Shown here: in pieces, positions 1 through 8,408 of the stretch | How the letters are laid out: each line of letters begins with the position of its first letter | Position numbering within the stretch: position 1 is the stretch's first letter | DNA from: Acidobacteriaceae bacterium | GTDB lineage: Bacteria > Acidobacteriota > Terriglobia > Terriglobales > Acidobacteriaceae | Direction of reading: 5' to 3' | Assembly (NCBI GenBank): GCA_028283625.1 | Contig: JAPWKG010000026.1 | Span: 124,001 to 188,000 of the forward strand | DNA length: 64,000 bases | Notes under the pieces: generated by a model | The model's input: the letters and a program-made list of their open reading frames with translations, nothing else | The model's database searches: none | Told to the model about the DNA's origin: nothing | Translations under genes and position numbers: made by a program

Positions 1-34
1 GCCTGGTTGCTTCAGAGAAGATCACAACCTGCGA

Positions 35-58
35 GTAAGCAGCTGGACCGCTGCTTAC
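35..58. other. Perfect 9-bp inverted repeat
   Basis: GTAAGCAGC and GCTGCTTAC are separated by 6 nt. The repeat sits just before a second hairpin that ends in a T-run. It may belong to the 3' end of a plus-strand gene lying left of the window, or be part of a double terminator. No gene is visible in bases 1-154. Confidence 0.4.
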
Positions 59-72
59 CAGTGAAAAGAAGC

Positions 73-136
73 GAACGCCGCGTGCGGGCGCAGGAGCGAA
101 CCGGCTCTTGCGCTCACACGCGGCGGTTCTTTTTTG
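73..136 (+). terminator. Rho-independent terminator-like hairpin
   Basis: A long imperfect stem pairs AACGCCGCGTG near 74-84 with CACGCGGCGGTT near 117-128, with an inner GC-rich stem. It is followed by a T-rich run ending near 135. It would terminate plus-strand transcription entering from the left. It also lies just past the 3' end of the minus-strand response regulator. The right arm and T-run resemble the terminator near 8104-8125. Confidence 0.6.
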
Positions 137-154
137 CTGCAAACGGTGTGACGG

Positions 155-820
155 CTACTCCTGAGAGGGGCTCGCCGGGTTGGTGGAGAAATGGCGCTCC
201 AGAAAGAGCCGTGTGAGCTGAACGCGCGTGCGCACGCCTGCCCAGTCGAAGAGCTCCTGCACGATGGCCTTCACGCTGCCTTCGGAGAGGTGCATCTGCT
301 CAGCGATAGCGCGATTGCTCAGGCCGTCGACGACGCCCTTCAGCGCGAGCTGCTGACGCCGGGTGAGAGGGCGGTTGCCGATCCGCGTGGTGGGCTCAGG
401 CAGAATCGGAGAAGAAGTCGTGGGTGAAGGCTCGATCTGCAGCTCTTTGCTGACGAAGACCTGGCGGATGGCATCCACCAGCTGTTGCGGCTTGCTGTCT
501 TTGCGCAGAATCCCCGCTGCTCCGGCATCTACGGCTGCACGGATAGCGTGCGCGGGCATGCCGGCGGTTACGAGCAGAACCTGAGGCTTCACCTCGAGAC
601 TTCCCAGCAGAGCAAACAGCGAGATGCCGAGCTCGGTATCGAGATCGTAGTCCAGCAGAATGATCTCCGGCTGTTGCTGGCTGAGGATGGTCATCGCTTC
701 TTCGAGCGAGGAAGCCTGTCCCACAACATGCAGCCCTTCCTCTCCGTTGAGCAGGCGCGCCATGCCTTCGCGGAAGAGTTCATGGTCGTCGATGAGCAGA
801 ATGCCGATAGGCGCGGTCAT
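155..820 (-). CDS. NarL/LuxR-family response regulator
   Basis: This 221-residue cytoplasmic response regulator has an N-terminal receiver domain (about 5-120). The acidic pocket is D11/D12, and D57 in the LLDYD motif is the likely phosphoacceptor. A C-terminal LuxR-type helix-turn-helix spans about 150-205 (LTRRQQLAL...LSNRAIAEQMHLSEGSVK). Its ATG overlaps the TGA of the upstream histidine kinase as ATGA, so the two are translationally coupled and form a two-component system; an AAGGA precedes the start. Regulated targets are not shown by the sequence. The divergent metal-efflux operon is the nearest candidate. The family assignment is secure; the signal is unknown. Confidence 0.92.
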   Translation of the reverse strand: MTAPIGILLIDDHELFREGMARLLNGEEGLHVVGQASSLEEAMTILSQQQPEIILLDYDLDTELGISLFALLGSLEVKPQVLLVTAGMPAHAIRAAVDAGAAGILRKDSKPQQLVDAIRQVFVSKELQIEPSPTTSSPILPEPTTRIGNRPLTRRQQLALKGVVDGLSNRAIAEQMHLSEGSVKAIVQELFDWAGVRTRVQLTRLFLERHFSTNPASPSQE

Positions 821-2229
821 AGAAGTGGTTCCTTGCTGGGGGCCTCAGGCAGGGAGAGGAGAAAGCGAGCTCCGTTCTCGATCGGCTGATAGATAAGATT
901 GCCCCCGCTGGAGCGAGCAAACGCCCGGGAAAGATAGAGCCCGAGCCCGTGATGGTGAGCTCCGGTTTGAAAGGGGCGGAAGAGGCGCGCCGGGTGCGGC
1001 ACACCGCCTCCGTTATCCTCTACCGCAATATAGAGACTGCCGTGGTGATGTGTGGCGGTAAGGCGCAGGCGCGGCTGCTCCACATGGGCGAGCGCGCGCA
1101 GGCTGTTGTTCACGAGATTGAGCAGAATCTGCATGAGCTGCGAGCGCTCCCCGAGCGCTTTGGGTAAGGAGGCTTCCCAAAGGCCCTCATACGCGATGCC
1201 GGCCTGCTGCAGTAATGGTGTAATGACGATCTGCAGCTCTTCGAGAACAGGGGTAATCTCCAGCTCCGAGGGAGCGGTGCCGCCTTCCAGATCCATGTCG
1301 ACGACCGACTCCAGCGCCTCTACCAGTCCGCCCATGGCTTCGAAGTCTTTGTTCTGGTCCAGAAGGTTGGTGCGCTTCAGGTTGTGGTGAACAACGGCGA
1401 TGGCGGTGGAGATGTTGCGGATCTCGTGGCTGATGGCGCTGGCAACAAGCCGTGTCCCGCTCATGACCTGGCGCAGGCTCGCTTCTTCCTGGCGGCGGAA
1501 ACCTTCTGAGGTGTCGAAGACGATGGCAGTAAGCCGCGCGCCCGCTTTGGTGCCGTAAATGGAGAAGCTGATGTCGGCAAGGAAGCTCTGGCCGTTGGAG
1601 CGTATGCCGTGGGACTGGATCATGGCATACGGCTTGGGGTCGATCTCAGGGTGCTGCAGAAAGCGCGAGAGCGCAGGCAGGTAGTTGTGGATGCGCGGTG
1701 GGAGGGCTCCGGGTTGGGTGGAGAAGCCGAGCAGCTGGCGGGCAGCCTCGTTGCAGGTCAGAATCTGGCCTGTAATGTCGGTGGTGAGAATCGCCGCGGG
1801 GCTGGTTTCAATCAGTGCTTCGAGCTGCCGCTCGGTATCGTCCAGGGCATCGCGCTGTGTTTCGATCTCATGAATGTGCAGCAGGGTCAGGAGTTTATTG
1901 CGCTGCACGGTTTGCGCATGGAAGCCCGTGGTGAGAAAAGCTGTGAGGTACACCAGCAGGCGGGAGGTGCCGTCAATGACCGTCACGGGGAATTCGTCGT
2001 TGATTTCAGCCAGGATCGTGCACCCTATTCCGACGCAGATCAGCGGGATACGGTAGCCCAGGCCGCGGCCGAGAATCAGCATCGGCAGCAGGTACAGGAA
2101 GCCGAGCGGGATCTGCGAGTTGATATGGCTATCGACAAACGCGATGAGCAGAATCAGCGTGAGACTGACTGCGATCAGGCGAAAGGAGTGCCACCGGGCG
2201 ACGGAAAGCGGCTTGTTATTCGAATCCAT
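817..2229 (-). CDS. Membrane PAS sensor histidine kinase
   Basis: This 470-residue kinase has several hydrophobic segments in about residues 15-105. A short coiled region and a PAS domain (about 125-250, starting near LEALIETSPAAILTTD) follow. The dimerisation/phosphoacceptor segment has H268 in ISHEIRN. The HATPase domain has an N-box (LLNLVNNSLRA), a G1 box (VEDNGGG) and a G2 box (HGLGLYLS). It would autophosphorylate at H268 and pass phosphate to D57 of the coupled response regulator. The membrane sensor is too generic to name a ligand. The start at 2229 has only a weak ribosome-binding site. A 177-bp intergenic region separates it from the divergent efflux operon. Confidence 0.9.
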   Translation of the reverse strand: MDSNNKPLSVARWHSFRLIAVSLTLILLIAFVDSHINSQIPLGFLYLLPMLILGRGLGYRIPLICVGIGCTILAEINDEFPVTVIDGTSRLLVYLTAFLTTGFHAQTVQRNKLLTLLHIHEIETQRDALDDTERQLEALIETSPAAILTTDITGQILTCNEAARQLLGFSTQPGALPPRIHNYLPALSRFLQHPEIDPKPYAMIQSHGIRSNGQSFLADISFSIYGTKAGARLTAIVFDTSEGFRRQEEASLRQVMSGTRLVASAISHEIRNISTAIAVVHHNLKRTNLLDQNKDFEAMGGLVEALESVVDMDLEGGTAPSELEITPVLEELQIVITPLLQQAGIAYEGLWEASLPKALGERSQLMQILLNLVNNSLRALAHVEQPRLRLTATHHHGSLYIAVEDNGGGVPHPARLFRPFQTGAHHHGLGLYLSRAFARSSGGNLIYQPIENGARFLLSLPEAPSKEPLL

Positions 2230-2406
2230 GGAACGTATTCGCTACGAAGAGGGATGGTGCCGTGTGGGAGAAGGCTGAGCGTTGCTCTGGTCGAAAACCG
2301 GAAAATTTATAGCCAAAAGATAGGTCTGTGCCCCCTAATGGCGCAACATCTTGGTCGTGGAAGCCGTTATGTTCAGTTAAATGGACGCTTCCATTGACAG
2401 AGTACG

Positions 2407-3744
2407 ATGATTTTCTTAGCTCGAGGGTTCCTCGACTCCCTGTTTGCAAGCGTAGGCCGACGTCGTGCGGCTCGAACCTCCGCGGTCATGGGCCTGTTCC
2501 TGCTGGCGGGCAGCACGCTGCTGGCCGACGCGCAGCAGCAGCAAATGACCTGGGATCAGGTCAAAGCGCAGTTTGAGGCCGATAATCCGGCGCTCAAGGC
2601 CGATGCCGATAACGTCGCGGAGCTGAAGGCCGCCGAGGTGACGGCACACCTTCGTCCGAACCCGACCCTGTCGATGACGCTCGACCAGACGTATCCGTTT
2701 GCGACGCACTATGACCCGAATATCCAGACCTCACGCTTTCGTCCCCTGAGCGACTCGCTGACGACCGGATATATCAGCTATCTGCACGAGCGGGACGGCA
2801 AGCGCAACCTTCGTCTTCAGAGCGCGCAGGAAGGCACGCGGGTTGGGCAGTCGCAGCATGAAGATCTTGAGCGCAACTTACTGTTTACGCTGCGCTCAGC
2901 GTTTGTGCAGACGCTGGAAGCCAAGACGGTGCTCGACGTTGCCAAAGCTGACCTGGAGTACTACGACAAGATCATTGCCGTGAGTCGAGAGCGCTTCCGC
3001 ACGGGCGATCTGGCTAAGATCGACCTCGACCGTATCGAGTTGCTGCGTGTGCAGTATGAGTCCGAGATGCAGTCGGCGATGGTGAACCTGCGCACGCAGA
3101 AGATTCAGCTGCTGCAGCTGATGAACGCGCGCATCGCCCCGGACAACTTCGATGTGCTGGGGAGCTATGACTTCACCGAGGCGATGCCCCAGCTGGACGA
3201 TGTGCATCAGCAGGCCTTGGCCGCGCGCCCCGATCTTCAGGCCGCGCTGCAGGCCGTGCAGCAGGCGCGAACAAATCATAAGCTGGCCGTGGCAAACGGA
3301 TCGACCGATCCCACCTATGAAGTCGACGGCGGTAACAACCCTCCGCTTGGACCGTACATGGGTGTCAACATCCAGATTCCGCTGCGTCTCTTCGACCGCA
3401 ATCAGGGTGAGAAGCAGAGAACGCAGATCGACATTGATCGCAATCAGCACCTTGCCGATGCGGCTACCGCACAGGTTTTTAGCGATGTCGATACATCGTA
3501 TGAAGGCGTGCGCAGCAGTGTTGCCCTGTTGAAGCCGTACAAGGGCCAGTATCTGGATCAGGCCACGCGCGTGCGCGATACGGTGACGTATGCCTACATG
3601 CATGGCGGGGCATCGCTGATGGACTTTCTCAACGCACAAAGCGACTATCGCGTAGTGCAGCTTGCTTATGTACAGCTTGTGGGCTCATATCTGGTGGCCG
3701 CAGCTCAGCTCAATCTTTCGGTCGGACGTGAGGTACTTCCATGA
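2407..3744 (+). CDS. TolC-family outer membrane efflux protein (CzcC-like)
   Basis: This 445-residue protein is the predicted outer-membrane channel of a tripartite RND pump. It has an arginine-rich N-terminus and a hydrophobic core ending near ADAQ, consistent with Sec export. Long helical segments with repeated OEP features follow (e.g. ALAARPDLQAALQAVQQARTN, about 275-295). The start is uncertain. ATG 2407 gives the long signal region but has a poor ribosome-binding site, and a TTGACA hexamer at 2394-2399 would place transcription inside the frame; ATG 2488 is the alternative. Its stop overlaps the start of the adaptor gene as ATGA, so the three efflux genes are co-translated. Confidence 0.88.
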   Translation: MIFLARGFLDSLFASVGRRRAARTSAVMGLFLLAGSTLLADAQQQQMTWDQVKAQFEADNPALKADADNVAELKAAEVTAHLRPNPTLSMTLDQTYPFATHYDPNIQTSRFRPLSDSLTTGYISYLHERDGKRNLRLQSAQEGTRVGQSQHEDLERNLLFTLRSAFVQTLEAKTVLDVAKADLEYYDKIIAVSRERFRTGDLAKIDLDRIELLRVQYESEMQSAMVNLRTQKIQLLQLMNARIAPDNFDVLGSYDFTEAMPQLDDVHQQALAARPDLQAALQAVQQARTNHKLAVANGSTDPTYEVDGGNNPPLGPYMGVNIQIPLRLFDRNQGEKQRTQIDIDRNQHLADAATAQVFSDVDTSYEGVRSSVALLKPYKGQYLDQATRVRDTVTYAYMHGGASLMDFLNAQSDYRVVQLAYVQLVGSYLVAAAQLNLSVGREVLP

Positions 3745-4895
3745 ACACGGATCTTTGGCGTAAACGCGCCTCTTTTTTCCTGATGGCCGGTGCGGCTGCA
3801 TCGCTTTGCGCTACGGGTTGCAACAAGAAGACGGTGACCGGTGGCGATGGTGCGCCCCCTGCGGCTCGGGTTGTGACGAAGAGTGACATGAGCCTGGTTT
3901 CGGTCGACAAGCCGAATCTCTTCCCCGTGGTGAAAGCGGATAGCTATGACGCTCCTGCGGAGTTGAGCGTAACCGGAAGCGTCTTCCCCGATATCGCCCG
4001 CGAGGTGCCGGTCATCTCGCTTGCGAGCGGCCGCGTTGTCGATATCAAGGCGCGTCTGGATGACTACGTGCACAAGGGGCAACTGCTGCTGAAGGTGCAG
4101 AGCCCGGACAGCACGGCGGCCTTCGATACCTATCAGAAAGCGGTCAACGACGAGCGGATGAACCGCAAGGCGTATGACCGCGCCAAGGATCTTTTTGCGC
4201 ATGGCGCTGTTTCCACCGCGGCGCTGGAGCAGGCAGAGGATGCGGAGACAGATGCGCAGGCTGACCTGAAGGCTGCGGAAGAAACGCTGGATACGCTGGG
4301 TGTGGATCGTCATCATCCTTCGCCAGTGGTTCCGGTGTACTCGCCGATCTCGGGCGTGGTGATCCAGCAGAATGTAACGAATGCTGCGGCCGCGGGTGTC
4401 ACGTACTCCGGCTCGGCAACGGCGTTTACGGTTGCTGATCTCTCTTCGGTCTGGGTGATCTGCGATGTGTATGAGAACGATATTCCGAAGCTTGCACTGG
4501 GCCAGAAGGCGAGCATTACGCTGGCCGCCTATCCCGATCGCACGCTGACGGGAAGAGTCTCGGACATCGGTCCCGTGCTGGATCCTTCCGTGCGTACGGC
4601 GAAGGTGCGTATTGAAGTCCCTAACCCCGGAACGCTGAAGATCGGCATGTTTGTTACGGCAACCTTCAGCAGCCTGCACAAGCAGAACTTTGCCGCGGTG
4701 CCTTCCGCCTCCATCCTGCATCTGCATGATCGCGATTGGGTCTTTGTTCCCGCGGGAGGCAATCAGTTCCGTCGCGTAGAGGTGAAGTCAGGACAGATGG
4801 TGGGCGACAAGCAGGTGGTTCTTTCCGGCATCGCTCCCGGCCAGGAGGTCGTGTCCAACGTACTGCAGCTCGAAACGACGCTGGAGGCGCAGTGA
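3741..4895 (+). CDS. RND periplasmic adaptor (membrane fusion protein, CzcB-like)
   Basis: This 384-residue adaptor joins the inner-membrane pump to the TolC channel. The N-terminal signal ends in ATGC-N, a plausible but non-canonical lipobox, so the protein may be a lipoprotein. A barrel-sandwich/lipoyl half-motif is near 90-125 (ASGRVVDIKARLDDYVHKGQ). A helical hairpin (about 130-185) and a second lipoyl half (VYSPISGVVIQQNV) follow. Beta-barrel and membrane-proximal domains complete it (e.g. VWVICDVYENDIPKL). No obvious metal-binding His/Met-rich tail is seen. It overlaps the channel gene by 4 bp upstream and the pump gene by 4 bp (GTGA) downstream. Confidence 0.9.
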   Translation: MNTDLWRKRASFFLMAGAAASLCATGCNKKTVTGGDGAPPAARVVTKSDMSLVSVDKPNLFPVVKADSYDAPAELSVTGSVFPDIAREVPVISLASGRVVDIKARLDDYVHKGQLLLKVQSPDSTAAFDTYQKAVNDERMNRKAYDRAKDLFAHGAVSTAALEQAEDAETDAQADLKAAEETLDTLGVDRHHPSPVVPVYSPISGVVIQQNVTNAAAAGVTYSGSATAFTVADLSSVWVICDVYENDIPKLALGQKASITLAAYPDRTLTGRVSDIGPVLDPSVRTAKVRIEVPNPGTLKIGMFVTATFSSLHKQNFAAVPSASILHLHDRDWVFVPAGGNQFRRVEVKSGQMVGDKQVVLSGIAPGQEVVSNVLQLETTLEAQ

Positions 4896-7800
4896 TTCGA
4901 TCCGTCGTAAACTTTGCGCTTAAGAATCCGCTGATCATTCTGTGCCTGGCTTCGTTGTTGTTTGTCTGGGGCTACATCTCGTTCCGCGAGCTGCCGATCG
5001 ACGCCTATCCGGACGTAGCCAACAACTACGTGAACATCATCACGCAGTGGCCCGGTCACTCGGCGGAGGATATCGAGCAGCAGATCACGGTGCCAACCGA
5101 GATCCAGATGAACGGCATTCCTCATCTGACGACGTTGCGTTCGTTTTCTCTCGCAGGCATCTCGAGCATCATGATGAACTTCGACGACTCCTCTCAGAAC
5201 GATTGGAATCGCGAGCATGTCGTCGAGCGCCTGACAATGGTCTCCTTGCCCAACGGCCTGCAGCCGCAGCTGCAGACGGACTGGAGCCCCGCAGGACAGA
5301 TTTACTGGTTCACGATCGATAGCAAGAACCCTCGCTACGATCCAATGGAAGCCAAGTCACTCGAAAGCTGGACGATCGAGAAGCAGTACAAGAGCGTGCC
5401 GCATGTGGTCGATGTGGCGAGCTTTGGCGGCATCACGAAGGAGTACCAGATCCGTCTGGACCCGGAGAAGCTCGTGAGCTACGGCCTGAGCCTGGCGCAG
5501 GTGGAAGCCCAGTTGGCCAACAATAACGCCAATGCGGGCGGCAGCTTCATTCAGGCTGGCCCACAGCAGATCAACGTGCAGGCGCAGGGGCTGTACCGCT
5601 CGGTTCAGGATATCGAGAACACGGTGGTTACCAGCGTGCACGGCACGCCGTTGCGCATCAAGGACATTGCTCAGGTGGAGCAGGGGTCGAAGATCCGCCT
5701 CGGGCAGGTAAGCAAGGCCTATCGCGATCCTAAGACCGGAGCCATTGTCGACGATCCCGACGTGGTGGAAGGTGCTTTGCTGCTGCAGAAGGGCGATGAC
5801 GCTGACTCCGCACTGAAGGGAATTGAGGCCAAGACCAAGCAGCTGAACGAAGATCTTCTTCCGAAGGGCGTGAAGATCAATCCCTTTCTTGATCGTCTTG
5901 ATCTGGTTCACTTCACAACGCACACGGTGCTGCACAACCTGACCGAAGGGGTGATCCTTGTCATCATCATCCTGTTCCTTTTCCTCGGCAATGTGCGCGG
6001 CGCGTTTATCGTGGCGCTTACGATTCCGTTCTCCCTGCTCTTTGCCGCAACCTGTCTGAACCTGAACCATATTCCAGCCAACCTGCTTTCCTTGGGCGCG
6101 CTGGACTTCGGCATGGTGGTGGACGGCGCGGTTGTCATGGTGGAGAACATCATCCGTCATCTCGGCCTGCCCGATGACGAGCGCACGACCTTTGAGAAGA
6201 TCCGCGATGCAGCGCAGGAGGTGCAGCGCCCTGTCTTCTTCGCTGTCACCATCATCATCACGGCGTATCTGCCGATCTACACGCTGCAGTCGGTAGAAGG
6301 CCGCCTGTTCAAGCCGATGGCCTGGACGGTGGGATTCGCGCTGATCGGTGCTCTGCTGTTCTCGGTCATCATCGCTCCCGTACTCTCGCGCCTGCTCTTC
6401 AGCAAGGGCGCGAAAGAGTGGGAAAACCCTGTACTGCACTGGGTGCTTGAGCACTATCGCCGCGCGCTGAACTGGACCATCGACAAGCGTATTCTCATGC
6501 TGACCATCGCAGGGATCAGCTTCGGGCTGACGCTCTTTCTGGGGTTCAGCAACGTGATCGGTTCGGAGTTCCTGCCGCATCTGGATGAAGGCGCGATCTG
6601 GGCACGCGGATCGCTTGCGCCATCCACAGGACCGGATGAAAGCCGGCGCATCGCCACGCAGGCACGCATTGCCATGGCAGCGTTCCCTGAGGTCACAGAG
6701 GTGGTCAGCCAGATCGGGCGTCCCGACGATGGTACCGATACGACAGGCTTCTTCAACACGGAGTACTACATCGGGCTCAAACCCAAAGAAGAGTGGCGCC
6801 CGGTCTTCCACGAAAACAAGGATGATCTGATCGCTGCGATGAACACGCAGCTTGAGAAAATCCCGGGCGTCAGCTGGGGTTTCTCTCAACCGATCGCCGA
6901 CAATATGGAAGAGGCTGTCTCCGGCGTTAAGGGCCAGCTCTCCGTCAAAATCTACGGCGATGATCTGCGTACGCTGGAGGCCAAGGGCAACGAGGTCGTG
7001 GATGTCATGAGCCGCGTGCCTGGCGTCGCCGATCTTGGACTCTTCCGCATCATCGGCCAGCCGAACCTGACCTTCGTTGTGGATCGCGCTGCCTGTGCCC
7101 GCTTCGGAATCAATGTGGCGGACGTGCAGGATGCGGTCCAGACCGCCGTTGGCGGAACCGCGGTAACACAGCTGCTGCAGGGCGAAGCGCATTACGACGT
7201 TGTTCTGCGCTATCAGAAGCAGTATCGCGATACCCAGGAAGCCATTGAGAATGTTCGCCTGCTCTCTCCCTCAGGAGAACGTGTTTCGCTGGCGCAGCTG
7301 ACCAGGGCGCAAACCACCGATGGCGCTGAAGAGATCTACCGTGAAGGTGAGTCACGCTATATCGCCATCAAGTACAGCGTGCGCGGCCGTGATCTTGGCA
7401 GCACGGTGGAAGAAGCCATCAAGCAGGTCAAGAGCAAGGTCCAGCTTCCGCAGGGCTACCATACCGAATGGGACGGCGAGTACAAGAGCAAGCAGCGTGC
7501 AGACGCTCGTTTGGCGATTGTTACGCCGATCACGATTCTCATCATCTTCCTGATCCTTTATGCGATGTTCCGCTCCTTCAAGTGGGCAACGCTCATCATG
7601 ATCAACGTGCTTCTGGCTCGTGTGGGCGGTATGCTCGCGCTTTACTTCACGCATACCAACTTCAGCGTCTCGGCGGCGATTGGGATGCTGGCGCTCTTCG
7701 GCGTTTCGGTGCAGACGGGCGTCATCATGCTGGAGTACATCAACCAGATTCGTGCGCGTCACCGGGAGCTGGGCATCGATAGCGCAGAGAATATCCGTTC

Positions 7801-8038
7801 TGCCGCGATTGAAGGAGCGGTACTGCGCCTTCGCCCCATCATGATGACGATGCTGGTGGCCACACTCGGTCTGATCCCGGCGGCGTTATCGCATGCGATC
7901 GGTTCGGATTCGCAGAGACCGTTTGCCATCGTCATCGTAGGCGGCCTCATCTCCGATCTGGCGATGAGCATCTTCCTGCTACCGACGCTCTACTGCTGGT
8001 TTGCCGGGCACGACGATGTGCTCTCTGAGCACGAATAA
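4892..8038 (+). CDS. CzcA/CusA-family heavy-metal RND efflux pump
   Basis: This inner-membrane proton-driven pump is 1,048 residues long, typical of HME-RND transporters. GTG 4892 is chosen because it overlaps the adaptor stop as GTGA and opens with IRSVVNFALKNPL, the usual first helix; an in-frame extension to 4736 is not a signal or domain. The TM4 signature DFGMVVDGAVVMVEN fits the DFGxxxDGAxxxVEN pattern described for divalent-cation (Co/Zn/Cd-type) HME-RND pumps rather than monovalent Cu/Ag CusA. Twelve TM segments and two large periplasmic loops fit the family. Substrate is inferred from the signature only. It is the last gene of the operon; a strong terminator follows. Confidence 0.93.
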   Translation: MIRSVVNFALKNPLIILCLASLLFVWGYISFRELPIDAYPDVANNYVNIITQWPGHSAEDIEQQITVPTEIQMNGIPHLTTLRSFSLAGISSIMMNFDDSSQNDWNREHVVERLTMVSLPNGLQPQLQTDWSPAGQIYWFTIDSKNPRYDPMEAKSLESWTIEKQYKSVPHVVDVASFGGITKEYQIRLDPEKLVSYGLSLAQVEAQLANNNANAGGSFIQAGPQQINVQAQGLYRSVQDIENTVVTSVHGTPLRIKDIAQVEQGSKIRLGQVSKAYRDPKTGAIVDDPDVVEGALLLQKGDDADSALKGIEAKTKQLNEDLLPKGVKINPFLDRLDLVHFTTHTVLHNLTEGVILVIIILFLFLGNVRGAFIVALTIPFSLLFAATCLNLNHIPANLLSLGALDFGMVVDGAVVMVENIIRHLGLPDDERTTFEKIRDAAQEVQRPVFFAVTIIITAYLPIYTLQSVEGRLFKPMAWTVGFALIGALLFSVIIAPVLSRLLFSKGAKEWENPVLHWVLEHYRRALNWTIDKRILMLTIAGISFGLTLFLGFSNVIGSEFLPHLDEGAIWARGSLAPSTGPDESRRIATQARIAMAAFPEVTEVVSQIGRPDDGTDTTGFFNTEYYIGLKPKEEWRPVFHENKDDLIAAMNTQLEKIPGVSWGFSQPIADNMEEAVSGVKGQLSVKIYGDDLRTLEAKGNEVVDVMSRVPGVADLGLFRIIGQPNLTFVVDRAACARFGINVADVQDAVQTAVGGTAVTQLLQGEAHYDVVLRYQKQYRDTQEAIENVRLLSPSGERVSLAQLTRAQTTDGAEEIYREGESRYIAIKYSVRGRDLGSTVEEAIKQVKSKVQLPQGYHTEWDGEYKSKQRADARLAIVTPITILIIFLILYAMFRSFKWATLIMINVLLARVGGMLALYFTHTNFSVSAAIGMLALFGVSVQTGVIMLEYINQIRARHRELGIDSAENIRSAAIEGAVLRLRPIMMTMLVATLGLIPAALSHAIGSDSQRPFAIVIVGGLISDLAMSIFLLPTLYCWFAGHDDVLSEHE

Positions 8039-8054
8039 GACATAGCCGTACGAC

Positions 8055-8125
8055 GACCGCCGCGTTGCGCGCTTTCGGAAGGGAACCATCCCTCTTGAAG
8101 CGGGCAACGTGGCGGTTCTTTTTTT
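8055..8125 (+). terminator. Terminator of the efflux operon
   Basis: GACCGCCGCGTTGC at 8055-8068 pairs with GCAACGTGGCGGTT at 8104-8117 through 14 pairs including two G-U wobbles. A small inner hairpin is present, and TTCTTTTTTT follows. It closes the CzcCBA-like operon. Confidence 0.8.
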
Positions 8126-8204
8126 GCCCGCTCTGCTCTATGGGCTCGGTTCTTCTCCGAAGAAGCTCTCTTTGCGAGTTCTTTACCCGTCTCCGGGACA
8201 AAGC

Positions 8205-8272
8205 TTGACATGGATTACATTTCGTGTTCCGCTCTTATTTCAAAAGATATCTTTTTCGTTCGTATTTAATTC
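8205..8272 (+). promoter_or_regulatory. Leader of the beta-helix gene with TTTCGTT element
   Basis: The 280-base stretch between the terminator and the next gene holds no convincing gene. TTGACA at 8205-8210 could be a -35 box, but no good -10 lies at 16-18 bp. A T-rich TTTTTCGTTCG at 8252-8262 resembles elements upstream of other genes in this window. Both are tentative. Confidence 0.3.
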
Positions 8273-8408
8273 TTCTTCCGCTTTAGATGCTTCTTTTTGC
8301 TTCGATGCAGGGGCGCGCTTCGTCGCGCATATACGCAACACCAGAGCACTCGCATTTCGGAAGAGCGCGCAGCTTCGGCTCTTCCTCATTCCGACGGAGG
8401 AAACAAAG

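Noticed and set aside
2394-2422. TTGACA as promoter -35 for the efflux operon
   Set aside because: No convincing -10 at the right spacing, and it would put transcription downstream of the best-placed ATG. Kept only as a note on start uncertainty.
5357-7192. Long minus-strand open frame (611 codons) inside the RND pump gene
   Set aside because: It mirrors the pump on the opposite strand and has no family motif or ribosome-binding site. The plus-strand reading is a clear HME-RND pump.
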